From the NCBI RefSeq assembly GCF_000147335.1, contig NC_014501.1, positions 5,014,501 to 5,078,500 of the forward strand: a stretch of DNA of 64,000 nucleotides, read 5' to 3'. Positions 7,734 to 16,652 of the stretch are shown here, piece by piece (position 1 is the first letter of the stretch; each line of letters begins with the position of its first letter). A program made the translations under genes and the position numbers. The notes under the pieces are model-generated. The model searched no databases. It was not told the DNA's origin and saw nothing but the letters and a program-made list of their open reading frames with translations. Source of the DNA: Gloeothece verrucosa PCC 7822. Lineage in GTDB: Bacteria > Cyanobacteriota > Cyanobacteriia > Cyanobacteriales > Microcystaceae.

Positions 7734-9237
7734 CAATTTCTTGTTGATTACCCGGTTTTTCGATTAATTCTTCTGGGTCTGAGCGTTCATCTAAAATAAT
7801 ACCAGATCGTTCATAGTGCCAATATTCCGGACTTTTTGCATAATCTTTTACGGGTCGATGTAAGCCAAAAATAAGAGCCAGCGCATCAATAATCGGATCG
7901 AAATAGTTAAAAACAAAGGGAAAAGTCACATCATAAGCTTCTCCACCACAATGATTACTAATGCCGCCAGGGCGAATATTAGGTTTTCTTCGAGAGTCAT
8001 TTTTAGCATATCCTTCAGCACAAATAGCAGTGGCGAGTCTGATAGAGTTGCGAATTTCTGTAATTACTGATGAGATCTCTTGCTCTTGCGCCTTAGCATC
8101 CACTTGTTGTAGAGCCATTTTAAGGCGTTGTACTTGACTGGAATTTGCCCACTGATTCCCATCATCATCTCGACCATTAATTTCTATCAGTTGACGGGCA
8201 AATTTTAAGCGAGAGGCGGCTGAATCGAGTGCCCCACTTTTAGGCGCAAGAGTCCAGCGCATAGCATTGTAATGAGCTATTTTCGAAGACCTCGCCCCAT
8301 AGCCGCCAATGGGCGCTCCCGTAATTAATCTTTCTTGAAATAAAAATTTGTAAAATAAATCTAATCTTTTGATTAAATCTTCATTTAATTTTGTTTCGCC
8401 GTTTTCTCTCGCTTCTTTAGAAATTTCTAACTTCGGCTCTTGGGGTTTCTCAAAATTCAAGAGAAATTCTTGGGCTTTATGAATCAGTTCTAACTGATTG
8501 CCCGTAAAGCTTTTATTTGCTAGTAAATTTTTGACTTTTAGCCCGTAAGCCTTTTCTAGTGCGGCTAAAACTTGACCGTATTTTTGAGGGTCTTTTTTAA
8601 GATTATCTAAGCGATTACCTACCACCAAGTCATTTTCGATAATTCGTGAACTGAGTAGGGTAATATGTTTTTTATCTACCCAAAATTCCTTTCCTTCATA
8701 GGTGATCACGTGAGCGAATGAGCGTTGTTTCTGTTGGGTTTGCCCTTGAAAAGTTGTCTGTAGCGTCTGGGATTGAATTTCTAAGACCACCACTTCACTA
8801 GGAGATTCAATAATTCCTTGGACTTGTCCCTCGGGAGATTCAAATTTAGGGGTTTTTCCTCGAATCAAGCCAAAATTTTGGTCTAGAGAGCGCGTCTCTT
8901 TCACACTTATAAAACTCTTTTTGGCTTCAGAATCTTGATCATAATTAATTTTTACCGTTTTAGGAGTGGTTAACTCTTTTCCTTGATGCTTTGGATCACT
9001 CAATGAAGTCCCATAAGTTAAATCAAATTGCTCTTGGTTTTCTTGACGCTGGACTGAGGGCGAAGAATGATTAACAATAGAAATATTGGCTAGGTTATGG
9101 CTTAAATGCTTGGCAAGTTGGATTTTAGGCTGTAGAGAAGTTACCTCTTTACTCACTCGACGAGATCCCGTTAAAGGAGTGGATATAGAGGCATGAGAGA
9201 GCAGTTGAGAGCGTTTTTTACGGACGAAGCGTTTCAT
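7729..9237 (-). CDS. M15-type peptidase domain protein with a disordered N-terminal tail
   Basis: The C-terminal domain carries the D-Ala-D-Ala carboxypeptidase (M15/VanY-like) zinc signature SNHCGGEAYD (H429, D436), followed by PEYWHYE (H474), so it probably cleaves peptidoglycan stem peptides. The first 120 residues are basic and low in complexity (MKRFVRKKRSQLLSHASI), with GHNFANI-like text (LSHNLANISI) and SVQRQ. That resembles the N-terminal tails of cyanobacterial cargo proteins of extracellular contractile injection systems; this link is inference. There is no Sec signal peptide. The gene is isolated and its stop codon lies within an STRR repeat. Confidence 0.7.
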   Translation of the reverse strand: MKRFVRKKRSQLLSHASISTPLTGSRRVSKEVTSLQPKIQLAKHLSHNLANISIVNHSSPSVQRQENQEQFDLTYGTSLSDPKHQGKELTTPKTVKINYDQDSEAKKSFISVKETRSLDQNFGLIRGKTPKFESPEGQVQGIIESPSEVVVLEIQSQTLQTTFQGQTQQKQRSFAHVITYEGKEFWVDKKHITLLSSRIIENDLVVGNRLDNLKKDPQKYGQVLAALEKAYGLKVKNLLANKSFTGNQLELIHKAQEFLLNFEKPQEPKLEISKEARENGETKLNEDLIKRLDLFYKFLFQERLITGAPIGGYGARSSKIAHYNAMRWTLAPKSGALDSAASRLKFARQLIEINGRDDDGNQWANSSQVQRLKMALQQVDAKAQEQEISSVITEIRNSIRLATAICAEGYAKNDSRRKPNIRPGGISNHCGGEAYDVTFPFVFNYFDPIIDALALIFGLHRPVKDYAKSPEYWHYERSGIILDERSDPEELIEKPGNQQEID

Positions 9238-9468
9238 GTATTTTTCAGATCAATAAAGGCTCTCAGGTTAATCGTTATTTTCACTGTAACCTCTAATTTT
9301 TATTTCTTCAAATATAGTTATAAATCTTAACCATGAAAATCAATTTTAACCTTTAGATAGATCTAGCAACAGGATAAATATACCATTGAGTAAAGGCGAA
9401 AGACCTGCCACCTCGTTACTATCAGCAATAGATTGAGAAACATTCCTATAATCCCACTGCTTGTTATT

Positions 9469-10566
9469 ATGCAAGATCAAATCGCCAAACTGGATTATCA
9501 AGTTATTCATGCGATTGCAGGACGAATTCGGCTCAAATATCCTCGTTTAAAAATAGATAGCGGCTATAGGGAGCAATTGCAACAGTCAATCAAGTCTCTT
9601 AATGCAGTCAGGGATGTACGGATTAGCCCCGCCACTGCTTCGATCATCGTTTCTTATGATCCCCACTCATTCAATCAAAAAACCATTGAAACAGAACTAG
9701 CAAAATGCCTTCAACAAGGGGGTAACTCCTCGGTGTGTCTAGCTTGTGCCCTTGAATCTCCCGAACTTGTGGAAACTGAAGACAAAAAGCTAGAAACAGC
9801 TAACTCTCTAATTAGTCAATCCAATGATTCAGTCATTGAACCCTACTCGCCTGTAATTGAAGAACTTGAAAAAGAGGTTACTGACGTTTTAAAAACCTCT
9901 TCCGGACTGCAAATTCCCCCAGAATGTTTGAGCAATATCGATCAATTTCCCATTAATATTGATCAACAAGGAGAAATATTTGAGATTGGTATTCCCGCCT
10001 TTTGCTTTTTACAACCCCTCAATACTGAACTCAAAAAAATTGCCGATGAAAATGAAAAAAAAAGCGAATTACAAATCATCAATCTTGACCTTGAACCCTC
10101 ATTTCAAGAAGGAGGATTGTTGATTAATGGCACAGCTAAAGGAAAGTTTAGGCAATATCTTTTTATCAATCCCTTCACCGGCAAAAAATATTATACTCCC
10201 TGGATTTCACTGACGGCTGTAGGAATAGCCGCACTCTCAACCAGCGTTATTGATGAAACCCTTAAAGTACAACTAACAGAGTTGAAGATTACCGGCCAAC
10301 GAGGTAAGTGGTATAAAAAATTAGTAGAATTTGGATTTGAACATTTTTTTAAAGCTCAACTCGTCAGCAAAATTAATGAATTTTTAGCAGAAATTAATGG
10401 AGCTAAAATTCAGCAACTTTTCTTTCAAATTAAAGGAGATGAAAGACTCCGAGCCAACCATCAAGCACTAGGATTAAATGCCGAAAAAATAGACGCTTTA
10501 TTATCTTTAGTTCAAGTTAATGCCCGAATAGCACCTGACTATTTATGGTTATCAGTTCAGCTTTAA
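9469..10566 (+). CDS. HMA2-like domain protein of unknown function
   Basis: The N-terminal 70 residues (YQVIHAIAGRIRLKYPRL ... VRDVRISPATASIIVSYDP) match the heavy-metal-associated-like fold HMA_2 but lack the CXXC metal motif, as in that subfamily. The C-terminal 200 residues (about LQIPPECLSNIDQFPI to the end) are soluble, with an odd hydrophobic stretch (YTPWISLTAVGIAALSTSVI), and I do not recognise them. The frame is open from TTG 9433, but ATG 9469 (MQDQIAKLDYQVIH) fits the family better. It is followed by menE in the same direction after 197 bp. Confidence 0.65.
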   Translation: MQDQIAKLDYQVIHAIAGRIRLKYPRLKIDSGYREQLQQSIKSLNAVRDVRISPATASIIVSYDPHSFNQKTIETELAKCLQQGGNSSVCLACALESPELVETEDKKLETANSLISQSNDSVIEPYSPVIEELEKEVTDVLKTSSGLQIPPECLSNIDQFPINIDQQGEIFEIGIPAFCFLQPLNTELKKIADENEKKSELQIINLDLEPSFQEGGLLINGTAKGKFRQYLFINPFTGKKYYTPWISLTAVGIAALSTSVIDETLKVQLTELKITGQRGKWYKKLVEFGFEHFFKAQLVSKINEFLAEINGAKIQQLFFQIKGDERLRANHQALGLNAEKIDALLSLVQVNARIAPDYLWLSVQL

Positions 10567-10763
10567 AATCAATACAATTCTTATCTTAGCGTTCTTCTTT
10601 GCGCTCTTTGCACGGCAGTGGCTACAATAGAGAGAACCTCTGCAACAGGCTGCCTTGTCGGGAGCGCCACATCAAAAAACTTGTTCAGATCAGCTTCATT
10701 CAAACTAAAATAAAAAAACAAGCCGGTTTAAAGTAGATCATAGCTCATCGAGGATCAGTATCA

Positions 10764-12149
10764 GTGATTAATGTCTCTGAAGAAGGACTTTTAAGTTATC
10801 TTAAACAGCGTTGTCAACAAGAGTGGCTCATCGGATATGATAGCCATAAATTTTATACTCTTACCGAAAACTACTATCAAAAATTTTTAACCGAAAAGCC
10901 GGCTAATATATTTTTAATTGAGGAAAAGCCTCTAAATTTTCTCACCGCTTTTTTAGCCGCCGTAGCCGCCAAGTGTCCTATTTTTCTGGGCAACCCGCAT
11001 TGGCAACAAAACGAATGCGAGCAAATTTTAGAATGGGTTCAACCGGCTTTAATCATCTCCAGCCATAAAGATAAATTAACTGAAATAAATTCGATTTCAC
11101 AGTGTTCTCGGGAAAAGCAAAACCCCCCTGCCGCTATGGGGTTCATCTCAGGACAATCTCTTCAAAATACTATCATGATTCCCACAGGGGGATCATCTGG
11201 CAAAATTCGCTTTGCTATTCATACTTGGCAAACTCTCACCGCTTCCGTAAAAGGATTTTATCAGTATTTTGGGGTGGAATTTATTAACTCTTTTTGCATT
11301 TTGCCGCTTTATCATGTAAGTGGACTAATGCAGTTCTTACGCTCTTTTTTGACCGAAGGTCACTTCAATATTTTTTCTTATCAAACCCTCAAACAACAGA
11401 TAGCTGAGTTACCCGCCAATCGCCAAGACTATTTTATTTCATTAGTGCCTACTCAACTCCAATTTTTATTAGACTCTAATCCCCTTTGGTTATCTCAATT
11501 TTCTACGGTACTATTGGGAGGGGCGGCGGCTTGGACATCTTTACTGGAAAAAGCCAGAAAATTTGAGATTAGATTAGCACCTACTTACGGAATGACCGAA
11601 ACAGCCTCACAAGTTGTCAGCCTCAAACCCGAAGAGTTTCTCAAAGGAAATAACAGCAGTGGTCAAGTGTTACCTCATGCCCAGGTGACTTTATCGGCTC
11701 AAAAGGAGGGAACAATTGCTATTAAAGCCGAGTCACTTTTTTTAGGATATTATGCTGAAGCATCTTTTCAAGATGAGTTTTTTTATCCTGATGATCTGGG
11801 CAGATTTGACAACCAAAACTATTTATATATTTTGGGAAGAAATAGTCAAAAAATCATCACCGGCGGAGAAAATGTTTATCCGTCCGAAGTGGAAGCCGCA
11901 CTTTTAGAAACTGGGTTAGTCAAAGATGTGGCAGTGATCGGTTTAGCTGATCCTCATTGGGGAGAAAGAGTGACGGCAATTTATGTGCCATTATCAGCCG
12001 AAATTTCCGCAGAAACCCTTCAAAATGCTTTGGGAAAAAAAATTAGTAAATATAAAATCCCGAAACAGTGGATCACCGTCAAAAGTTTACCTCGTAATCA
12101 GCAGGGAAAATTGAATTACCAACAATTAAAAAAACTTACAGCTAATTAA
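10764..12149 (+). CDS. menE: o-Succinylbenzoate-CoA ligase (MenE)
   Basis: This ATP-dependent ligase makes OSB-CoA in phylloquinone synthesis; phylloquinone is the electron acceptor of photosystem I. It shows the AMP-binding superfamily motifs: P-loop IPTGGSSGK (residues 139-147), PTYGMTETAS, the hinge/YILGR region and GGENVYPSEVEAAL, and the C-terminal catalytic lysine in LPRNQQGKLNY. It is short (461 residues) and lacks a signal, like menE proteins. The start is GTG 10764. It lies alone, so the call to MenE rather than another acyl-CoA ligase rests on length and motif pattern. Confidence 0.82.
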   Translation: MINVSEEGLLSYLKQRCQQEWLIGYDSHKFYTLTENYYQKFLTEKPANIFLIEEKPLNFLTAFLAAVAAKCPIFLGNPHWQQNECEQILEWVQPALIISSHKDKLTEINSISQCSREKQNPPAAMGFISGQSLQNTIMIPTGGSSGKIRFAIHTWQTLTASVKGFYQYFGVEFINSFCILPLYHVSGLMQFLRSFLTEGHFNIFSYQTLKQQIAELPANRQDYFISLVPTQLQFLLDSNPLWLSQFSTVLLGGAAAWTSLLEKARKFEIRLAPTYGMTETASQVVSLKPEEFLKGNNSSGQVLPHAQVTLSAQKEGTIAIKAESLFLGYYAEASFQDEFFYPDDLGRFDNQNYLYILGRNSQKIITGGENVYPSEVEAALLETGLVKDVAVIGLADPHWGERVTAIYVPLSAEISAETLQNALGKKISKYKIPKQWITVKSLPRNQQGKLNYQQLKKLTAN

Positions 12150-12232
12150 ACGCCAGCCGCGAACTCAAACCTATCTGACTCCTGACTACTAATTTCTGCT
12201 ATATATAAAATAATTTAATATAGTTTTCTAAT

Positions 12233-12919
12233 ATGTCCTCTATCATAACCCCTTGTATATTATTTGTTCAAACCGACGAAACGTTCAATCAACGGGCTAT
12301 TCTAGATTTAAAACAAGCTGGTTATCACCCTGTGGTTGTAGCCGATGTTAAAACGGCTCGTTCAGAATTTGAAATGTTGCAGCCAGCAATGATCGTTTTA
12401 GATCGCAAACGTACAGGAGAAGCCGGCGTTAAATTCTGTCGTCAGTTGCGTAAAATGGGGAGTCAGGTTTTATTGTTGATGCTGGTGGATCAAGAAACAG
12501 TAGAAGAACGCATCGCTTGTTTAGAGGCGGGAGCGGATGATTATTTATTGAAGTCTTATCAATCCGATGCCTTTCGAGAAAGAGTAAACTTCTATTTACA
12601 ACCCACATCCACTGTTAAAGAGCAACTTCGTTTCGCCGATGTGGTGCTAGATCTGGCTACTCGTCGTCTTTTGATCAATGATAAAGAAATTGATTTGACC
12701 ATGAAAGAATTTGAATTGCTAAAATATTTGATGTCTCATCCTCGGGAAGTGCTGACGCGAGAACAAATCCTAGAAAATGTCTGGGGTTTTGATTTTAGTG
12801 GAGAGTCGAATGTGATTGAAGTCTATGTCCGTTATCTACGGCTGAAAATGGAAAATGAAGGTCAAAAACGTTTAATCCATACGGTTCGAGGTGTTGGCTA
12901 TGTTTTACGGGAAACCTAA
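12233..12919 (+). CDS. nblR: OmpR/PhoB-family response regulator, NblR-like
   Basis: The receiver domain (residues 7-120) has the phosphoacceptor D57 (IVLDRKR) and K107. The usual acidic pair is degraded to ILFVQTDE (Q-T-D in place of E-D-D). The C-terminal winged helix (DLTMKEFELLKYL, REQILENVWGFDF, YLRLKM, HTVRGVGYVLR) is intact. The profile resembles NblR, the regulator of phycobilisome breakdown and survival under starvation, which is thought not to need canonical phosphorylation. The assignment to NblR rather than a related regulator is moderate. Confidence 0.6.
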   Translation: MSSIITPCILFVQTDETFNQRAILDLKQAGYHPVVVADVKTARSEFEMLQPAMIVLDRKRTGEAGVKFCRQLRKMGSQVLLLMLVDQETVEERIACLEAGADDYLLKSYQSDAFRERVNFYLQPTSTVKEQLRFADVVLDLATRRLLINDKEIDLTMKEFELLKYLMSHPREVLTREQILENVWGFDFSGESNVIEVYVRYLRLKMENEGQKRLIHTVRGVGYVLRET

Positions 12920-12938
12920 AATACTTAATTGACAAAAT

Positions 12939-13451
12939 ATGATCGTTAATCAAAAACTGATTTTAATAGCCTTGTTAGGCGTGATGTTGTTCAGTTGTTC
13001 TTCTACACCATCAGTAGAGTCACTAGCAACCCCTTCATCAAAATTAATGCCGCCTACGGGAACAACTTCGAGATCCCAATCTAATGCTTCTGCCGGACAA
13101 ATGCTACCAATTACTGCTAAGGCAATTATGCGGGGTGAAACCATTGAATTAGAAGTTGCAGCCACCCCAGAACAACAGGCTTTAGGATTAATGTATAGAA
13201 CAGATCTTCCTAAAAATCGGGGTATGTTATTTCCCTTTTCTGAAGACCGTTATGCGAGTTTTTGGATGAAAAATATGAGTATTTCTTTAGATATGATTTT
13301 TTTAAAGAATGGGACTATTCAAGCGATTTACGCTAATGTACCTCCTTGTAAGACTGATCCCTGTCCAGTTTATGGACCTGCTACTTTAATTAACCAAGTT
13401 ATTGAACTGCCAGCAGGACGGGGCAGCCGAACTCGGGTTAAAACCGGGTGA
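12939..13451 (+). CDS. DUF192 lipoprotein, frameshifted near the C-terminus
   Basis: The N-terminus has a lipoprotein signal with lipobox LFSC (ALLGVMLFSCSS). The DUF192 core follows: ATPEQQALGLMYRTDLP, then GMLFPFSEDRYASFWMKNMS, and PPCKTDPCPVYGP. The frame stops at 13449-13451, but a shift of one base at the GGGG run (13420-13423) restores the family ending (AAELGLKPGDTVSLEFLNTP) with a stop at 13483-13485. So either the gene has a one-base insertion, or the sequence is in error there. DUF192 proteins have no firmly established function; the loss removes about 22 residues of the conserved end. Confidence 0.85.
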   Translation: MIVNQKLILIALLGVMLFSCSSTPSVESLATPSSKLMPPTGTTSRSQSNASAGQMLPITAKAIMRGETIELEVAATPEQQALGLMYRTDLPKNRGMLFPFSEDRYASFWMKNMSISLDMIFLKNGTIQAIYANVPPCKTDPCPVYGPATLINQVIELPAGRGSRTRVKTG

Positions 13452-13655
13452 TACTGTTAGCCTAGAGTTTTTAAATACCCCTTAATTAGGTGGGAAAATT
13501 TTATTAAGAATTATTCTACAACTCTTAACAAAATAAAACCTTTGCCGCTTAACTTTAATGGCAAAATTCTGTATAGTATATCAAAAGACAGATTTAAATC
13601 TACTTTTGGTATGATAAGCGGCTCTAGCCGAACCTGACTCTTCTATAATACATAA

Positions 13656-13780
13656 GAGTTAAATGCCTTTGCTAAAGTTGCTCTATCGTGGTAGCAATCA
13701 GATTAACTAAGGCATCACCTGCTCAGAACATACGAGCAAAAACCAAAGAGGTCAGCTAGTCAGTGGACTACTGCCAAAAT
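13656..13780 (+). ncRNA. Candidate small RNA behind a TATAAT box
   Basis: A consensus -10 box (TATAAT, 13644-13649) would start a transcript near 13656. ATGCCTT at 13663-13669 pairs with AAGGCAT at 13709-13715, enclosing 39 nt, and more pairings follow. No -35 match or terminator is clear, and no known RNA family is recognised, so the 3' end is a guess. Confidence 0.2.
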
Positions 13781-14104
13781 AAGCTTCATCATCATGGCCA
13801 AAAACTAGGCAATAAATTCTTAGGAGTTTAGGCTTATTTTACGGGATCAATCCCCAAACTAACTGTTGAAGAAGATCAAAAATTTGGTATAATTCAAAAC
13901 TCGAGATGTCAATGGGGGTTAAAAAGCGATTACAACCTCCTAAAGCAGTAACAGACAGAGGAGTGAGACTTCTCGGCAGATCATCAGCACTCGCCCTTCT
14001 ACAGCGAAGCCAATAGTTAGGGTGTAGGCTGCGACTCAAGCCACGATCTCAAAAAGAGAAATTTCTCAATTATCTTCCACTCTGAAAAACAGACTTCTAC
14101 TCTA

Positions 14105-14117
14105 GTAGACAGTCTAC
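14105..14117. promoter_or_regulatory. Perfect inverted repeat GTAGAC-A-GTCTAC, possible operator
   Basis: A 13-bp palindrome with a 1-nt centre lies 78 bp upstream of the DUF2949 start codon. It could be a protein-binding site or a small hairpin. No known regulator motif is matched. Confidence 0.3.
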
Positions 14118-14194
14118 AGACTGGCTTGTTGCCACTCAAAACAGTATATCTCTGACTACACAATGAAATCTAACCTTAAAGATGGAAAAATGCC

Positions 14195-14386
14195 ATGTCC
14201 AATCCTACCTATTCTCGATTTGTGCGCTTTTTACAAGATGAATTAGCTTTATCGACTGATTCAATCGCCATCGCCGAACGCTCTGTTCAACAAAAGCAAG
14301 GCCCATTACCGATGATTCTCTGGCAGTATGGTCTAATTACCCTGGAAGAATTAAATAGAATTTACGACTGGTTAGAGAAAATTTAA
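14195..14386 (+). CDS. DUF2949 family protein (63 aa)
   Basis: The short soluble protein (FVRFLQDELALSTDSIAIAE, then GPLPMILWQYGLITLEEL) matches DUF2949, a cyanobacterial family of unknown function. The region around LPMILWQYGLITLEELNRI resembles the helical pattern found in type IV pilus assembly ATPase N-domains, but no function follows from that. The start ATG is preceded by GATGGAAA. Length is normal for the family. Confidence 0.8.
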   Translation: MSNPTYSRFVRFLQDELALSTDSIAIAERSVQQKQGPLPMILWQYGLITLEELNRIYDWLEKI

Positions 14387-14480
14387 CCCCTGTTTTGAAT
14401 TCACAATTCTCAATGAAAATTAAAACTGAGTCAGAGCAAGGATTTATCTATTAAATGTGAGCCTTTTACCGATGGACTTT

Positions 14481-15698
14481 TTAGGCACTTCTAAGGGCAA
14501 CAATGGGATCAAGTTTAGCCGCTCTTTGAGCAGGAACAACGCCAAAAAATAGTCCAATGCCACTAGAAACCCCAAGAGAAATAACAATAGCAACCGGGGA
14601 AACCACAGGAGATAAAGGAGAAAATGCTCCCACTAAATAGATTATTCCGACCCCCAAAAGAATACCCACAATGCCGCCGCTAGAAGAGACAAGAATGGCT
14701 TCGATTAAAAATTGAAATAAAATATCTTGCTCTCTAGCTCCAATTGCTTTTCTCAAGCCGATTTCCTGAGTTCTTTCTGTCACAGAAAATAGCATAATAT
14801 TCATCACCCCTATGCCGCCCACCACCAAAGAAATTCCCGCAATAGCCGCCAACAGAATCGTCAGAGCATTCATAATATTATTAAAAATTTCTAAAAATTG
14901 TTTAGGAGCCTGAACCGCAAAATCATCTTCATCAATAATTTTATGGCGTAAGCGAAGTAAATTTTCTATTTGAAACTTAGCGGCTCGCAGGCTTTCTTCA
15001 TCTTTAGCCGCCACATTAATCCAGGTAACAGCGATACCATAGGGGGAAGTTTTTCCGATCAACTGATTGGCCATCGTTGCTAAAGGAATAACCACAACAT
15101 CATCATTATTTTGTCCAAAAGACGATCCCTTTTCTTCGAGAACACCAATCACCTCAAAACTAAGATTCTTAATTTGGATCTGTTTTCCTAGAGGAGATTG
15201 ATTGTTAAACAAGCGTTTAAGGGCTTCTACCCCCAAGACAGCCACTCGCTTATTACGCTGTATATCAATTTCATTAATAAAGCGGCCCATTTGTACGTCA
15301 AACTTTCTAATTGATGTATATTCTGGCGTAGTTCCCACCACTTGAGTAGACATATTTCTATTAGAAAAGGCAACCATTAATCGTTGATTCAATTCAGGAG
15401 CCACTGCTGCTACTGTAGGAACTTGTGATTCAATGGCCATGGCATCAGCTAGGACTAATGTCTTGGGTAATTCTATGGTTCTCTGACGAGTTTTTCCCGA
15501 ACCCGGTACCACAAATAAAGTGGTCGGGCCAAGACTTTCAATCTGTTTTACAGCCAGTTGTTTAGTGCCCTGTCCTAATCCAATCATCGCCACAACAGAA
15601 GCATTGCCAATGATAATACCTAGCATCGTCAAGCCTGTACGCATTTTATTGGCTAACAGAGTAGAGGTCGCTATTTTGAGGCTTTCAAGAATGTCCAT
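14481..15698 (-). CDS. MacB/FtsX-type ABC transporter permease
   Basis: The 405-residue membrane protein has an N-terminal helix (TMLGIIIGNASVVAMIGLG), a periplasmic MacB_PCD domain (about residues 45-230) and three C-terminal FtsX helices (from about residue 275: LTILLAAIAGISLVVGGIGV, then ERTQEIGLRKAIGA). It lacks an ATPase domain and so must use a separate ATP-binding subunit. It is the last gene of an operon with a membrane-fusion protein and a kinase-like protein, and overlaps the latter by 28 bp. Probable role: export of a lipid, glycolipid or peptide; the substrate is unknown. Confidence 0.88.
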   Translation of the reverse strand: MDILESLKIATSTLLANKMRTGLTMLGIIIGNASVVAMIGLGQGTKQLAVKQIESLGPTTLFVVPGSGKTRQRTIELPKTLVLADAMAIESQVPTVAAVAPELNQRLMVAFSNRNMSTQVVGTTPEYTSIRKFDVQMGRFINEIDIQRNKRVAVLGVEALKRLFNNQSPLGKQIQIKNLSFEVIGVLEEKGSSFGQNNDDVVVIPLATMANQLIGKTSPYGIAVTWINVAAKDEESLRAAKFQIENLLRLRHKIIDEDDFAVQAPKQFLEIFNNIMNALTILLAAIAGISLVVGGIGVMNIMLFSVTERTQEIGLRKAIGAREQDILFQFLIEAILVSSSGGIVGILLGVGIIYLVGAFSPLSPVVSPVAIVISLGVSSGIGLFFGVVPAQRAAKLDPIVALRSA

Positions 15699-16636
15699 TC
15701 AGGTCTAAATCCTTTTCTAAATTTGGCTTTGATGGGATTGACAAAAATTAAAAATATTAATCTCAAACTAAAATAGAAAATATTGTTTATCGTCAAATAA
15801 TTTTTAAAAAATAACAATCCTTCTCGGCGAATTTTTTGATGATAAAATCTTATACTGTTAACAAAATCATGCCACCGTCTGCCTAAATATTCTTTCTGGA
15901 TACCGCCCAAATCTAGGCGGATGTCATAAGGATTATAGTTATTACGGTTTAAATAATTTAAAGCGGTTAATCCCTGTTGTTTAGCAAATTCTTCATAAGT
16001 AATACCGGGGCGGGAATCCGGGGTAGTTTCAGGATAAATCCATTCCCAAACTGCCCAAGTCTGAGCCGCGCACTTAAATCGGGGTAGGTTTTTAGTCACT
16101 TGATGAGCTTGTAAATACAGAGCCACAGGAATTTCTCCCCAAAATCCATGCTGCCAAACTAACGATGAATCAAAAAAAACTTTAAACGCTAGGTCTTCTC
16201 CCTCATTGAGCCTGACTTTAGCCACTCGCCCAATCATTCCTTCTCCTACCACTTCTACAGATAGCTGAGTTACTCTTTCTCGGCATAATTTTCTCCTTTG
16301 ATTAATTTTAATTCTAGCTTGAAAAGTCGATAAATATCCTTTTTTAAACTTGAGTAAGATTTTTTCTAAGTAAAATTTTACAGGGAATTTTTCGGGGTAG
16401 GATTGTTGAATTTTTTCGGCTAAATAATCAAAAAAAATGCAAATTTCTTCCGTTTTTACAAGGGATTTTTTTGCCGACAAATCCGCCAGGAGAAAATATA
16501 AATTATCAATTCCTTGCAAATCTTTAACCTGCTGACAAAGACGATAAAACTCTTGGGGAGATAAAAGGTTTTCTTGAGCTTTTTTGATAATCGGTAAAGT
16601 CAAATCCCAATGGTTTACAGTCCGTCTTTTTTGCAT
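15671..16636 (-). CDS. Kinase-like protein of unknown function inside an efflux operon
   Basis: I do not recognise a named family. The middle resembles a protein-kinase N-lobe: GEGMIGRVAKVRL (glycine loop), LAFKVFFD (ATP-binding lysine) and FWGEIPVALYL (helix C glutamate), followed by a hinge-like AVWEWIYPE and a RLDLGGIQ segment resembling the DFG region. No HRD motif is seen, so it may be a degenerate or atypical kinase. The N-terminal 110 residues are helical; the C-terminal region has a hydrophobic run (IFYFSLRLIFLIFVNPI). ATG 16636 is chosen because the longer start (16696) overlaps the upstream gene by 43 bp. Confidence 0.6.
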   Translation of the reverse strand: MQKRRTVNHWDLTLPIIKKAQENLLSPQEFYRLCQQVKDLQGIDNLYFLLADLSAKKSLVKTEEICIFFDYLAEKIQQSYPEKFPVKFYLEKILLKFKKGYLSTFQARIKINQRRKLCRERVTQLSVEVVGEGMIGRVAKVRLNEGEDLAFKVFFDSSLVWQHGFWGEIPVALYLQAHQVTKNLPRFKCAAQTWAVWEWIYPETTPDSRPGITYEEFAKQQGLTALNYLNRNNYNPYDIRLDLGGIQKEYLGRRWHDFVNSIRFYHQKIRREGLLFFKNYLTINNIFYFSLRLIFLIFVNPIKAKFRKGFRPEWTFLKASK

Positions 16637-16652
16637 GAATAGGATTTCCCAG

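Larger units (their letters stand above)
13486..14194. other. Gene-poor 709-bp stretch with hairpins and a possible small RNA
   Basis: No convincing protein gene. A minus-strand frame at 13839-14039 has no ribosome site and no family resemblance. The stretch holds a TATAAT box (13644-13649), long-range complementary ATGCCTT (13663-13669) and AAGGCAT (13709-13715), and the perfect palindrome at 14105-14117. These suggest a short non-coding transcript or a long 5' leader for the DUF2949 gene. Confidence 0.5.

Noticed and set aside
13839..14039. Minus-strand frame of 66 codons
   Set aside because: No ribosome site, odd composition and no resemblance to a family; it sits in a gene-poor stretch better explained as regulatory or RNA.
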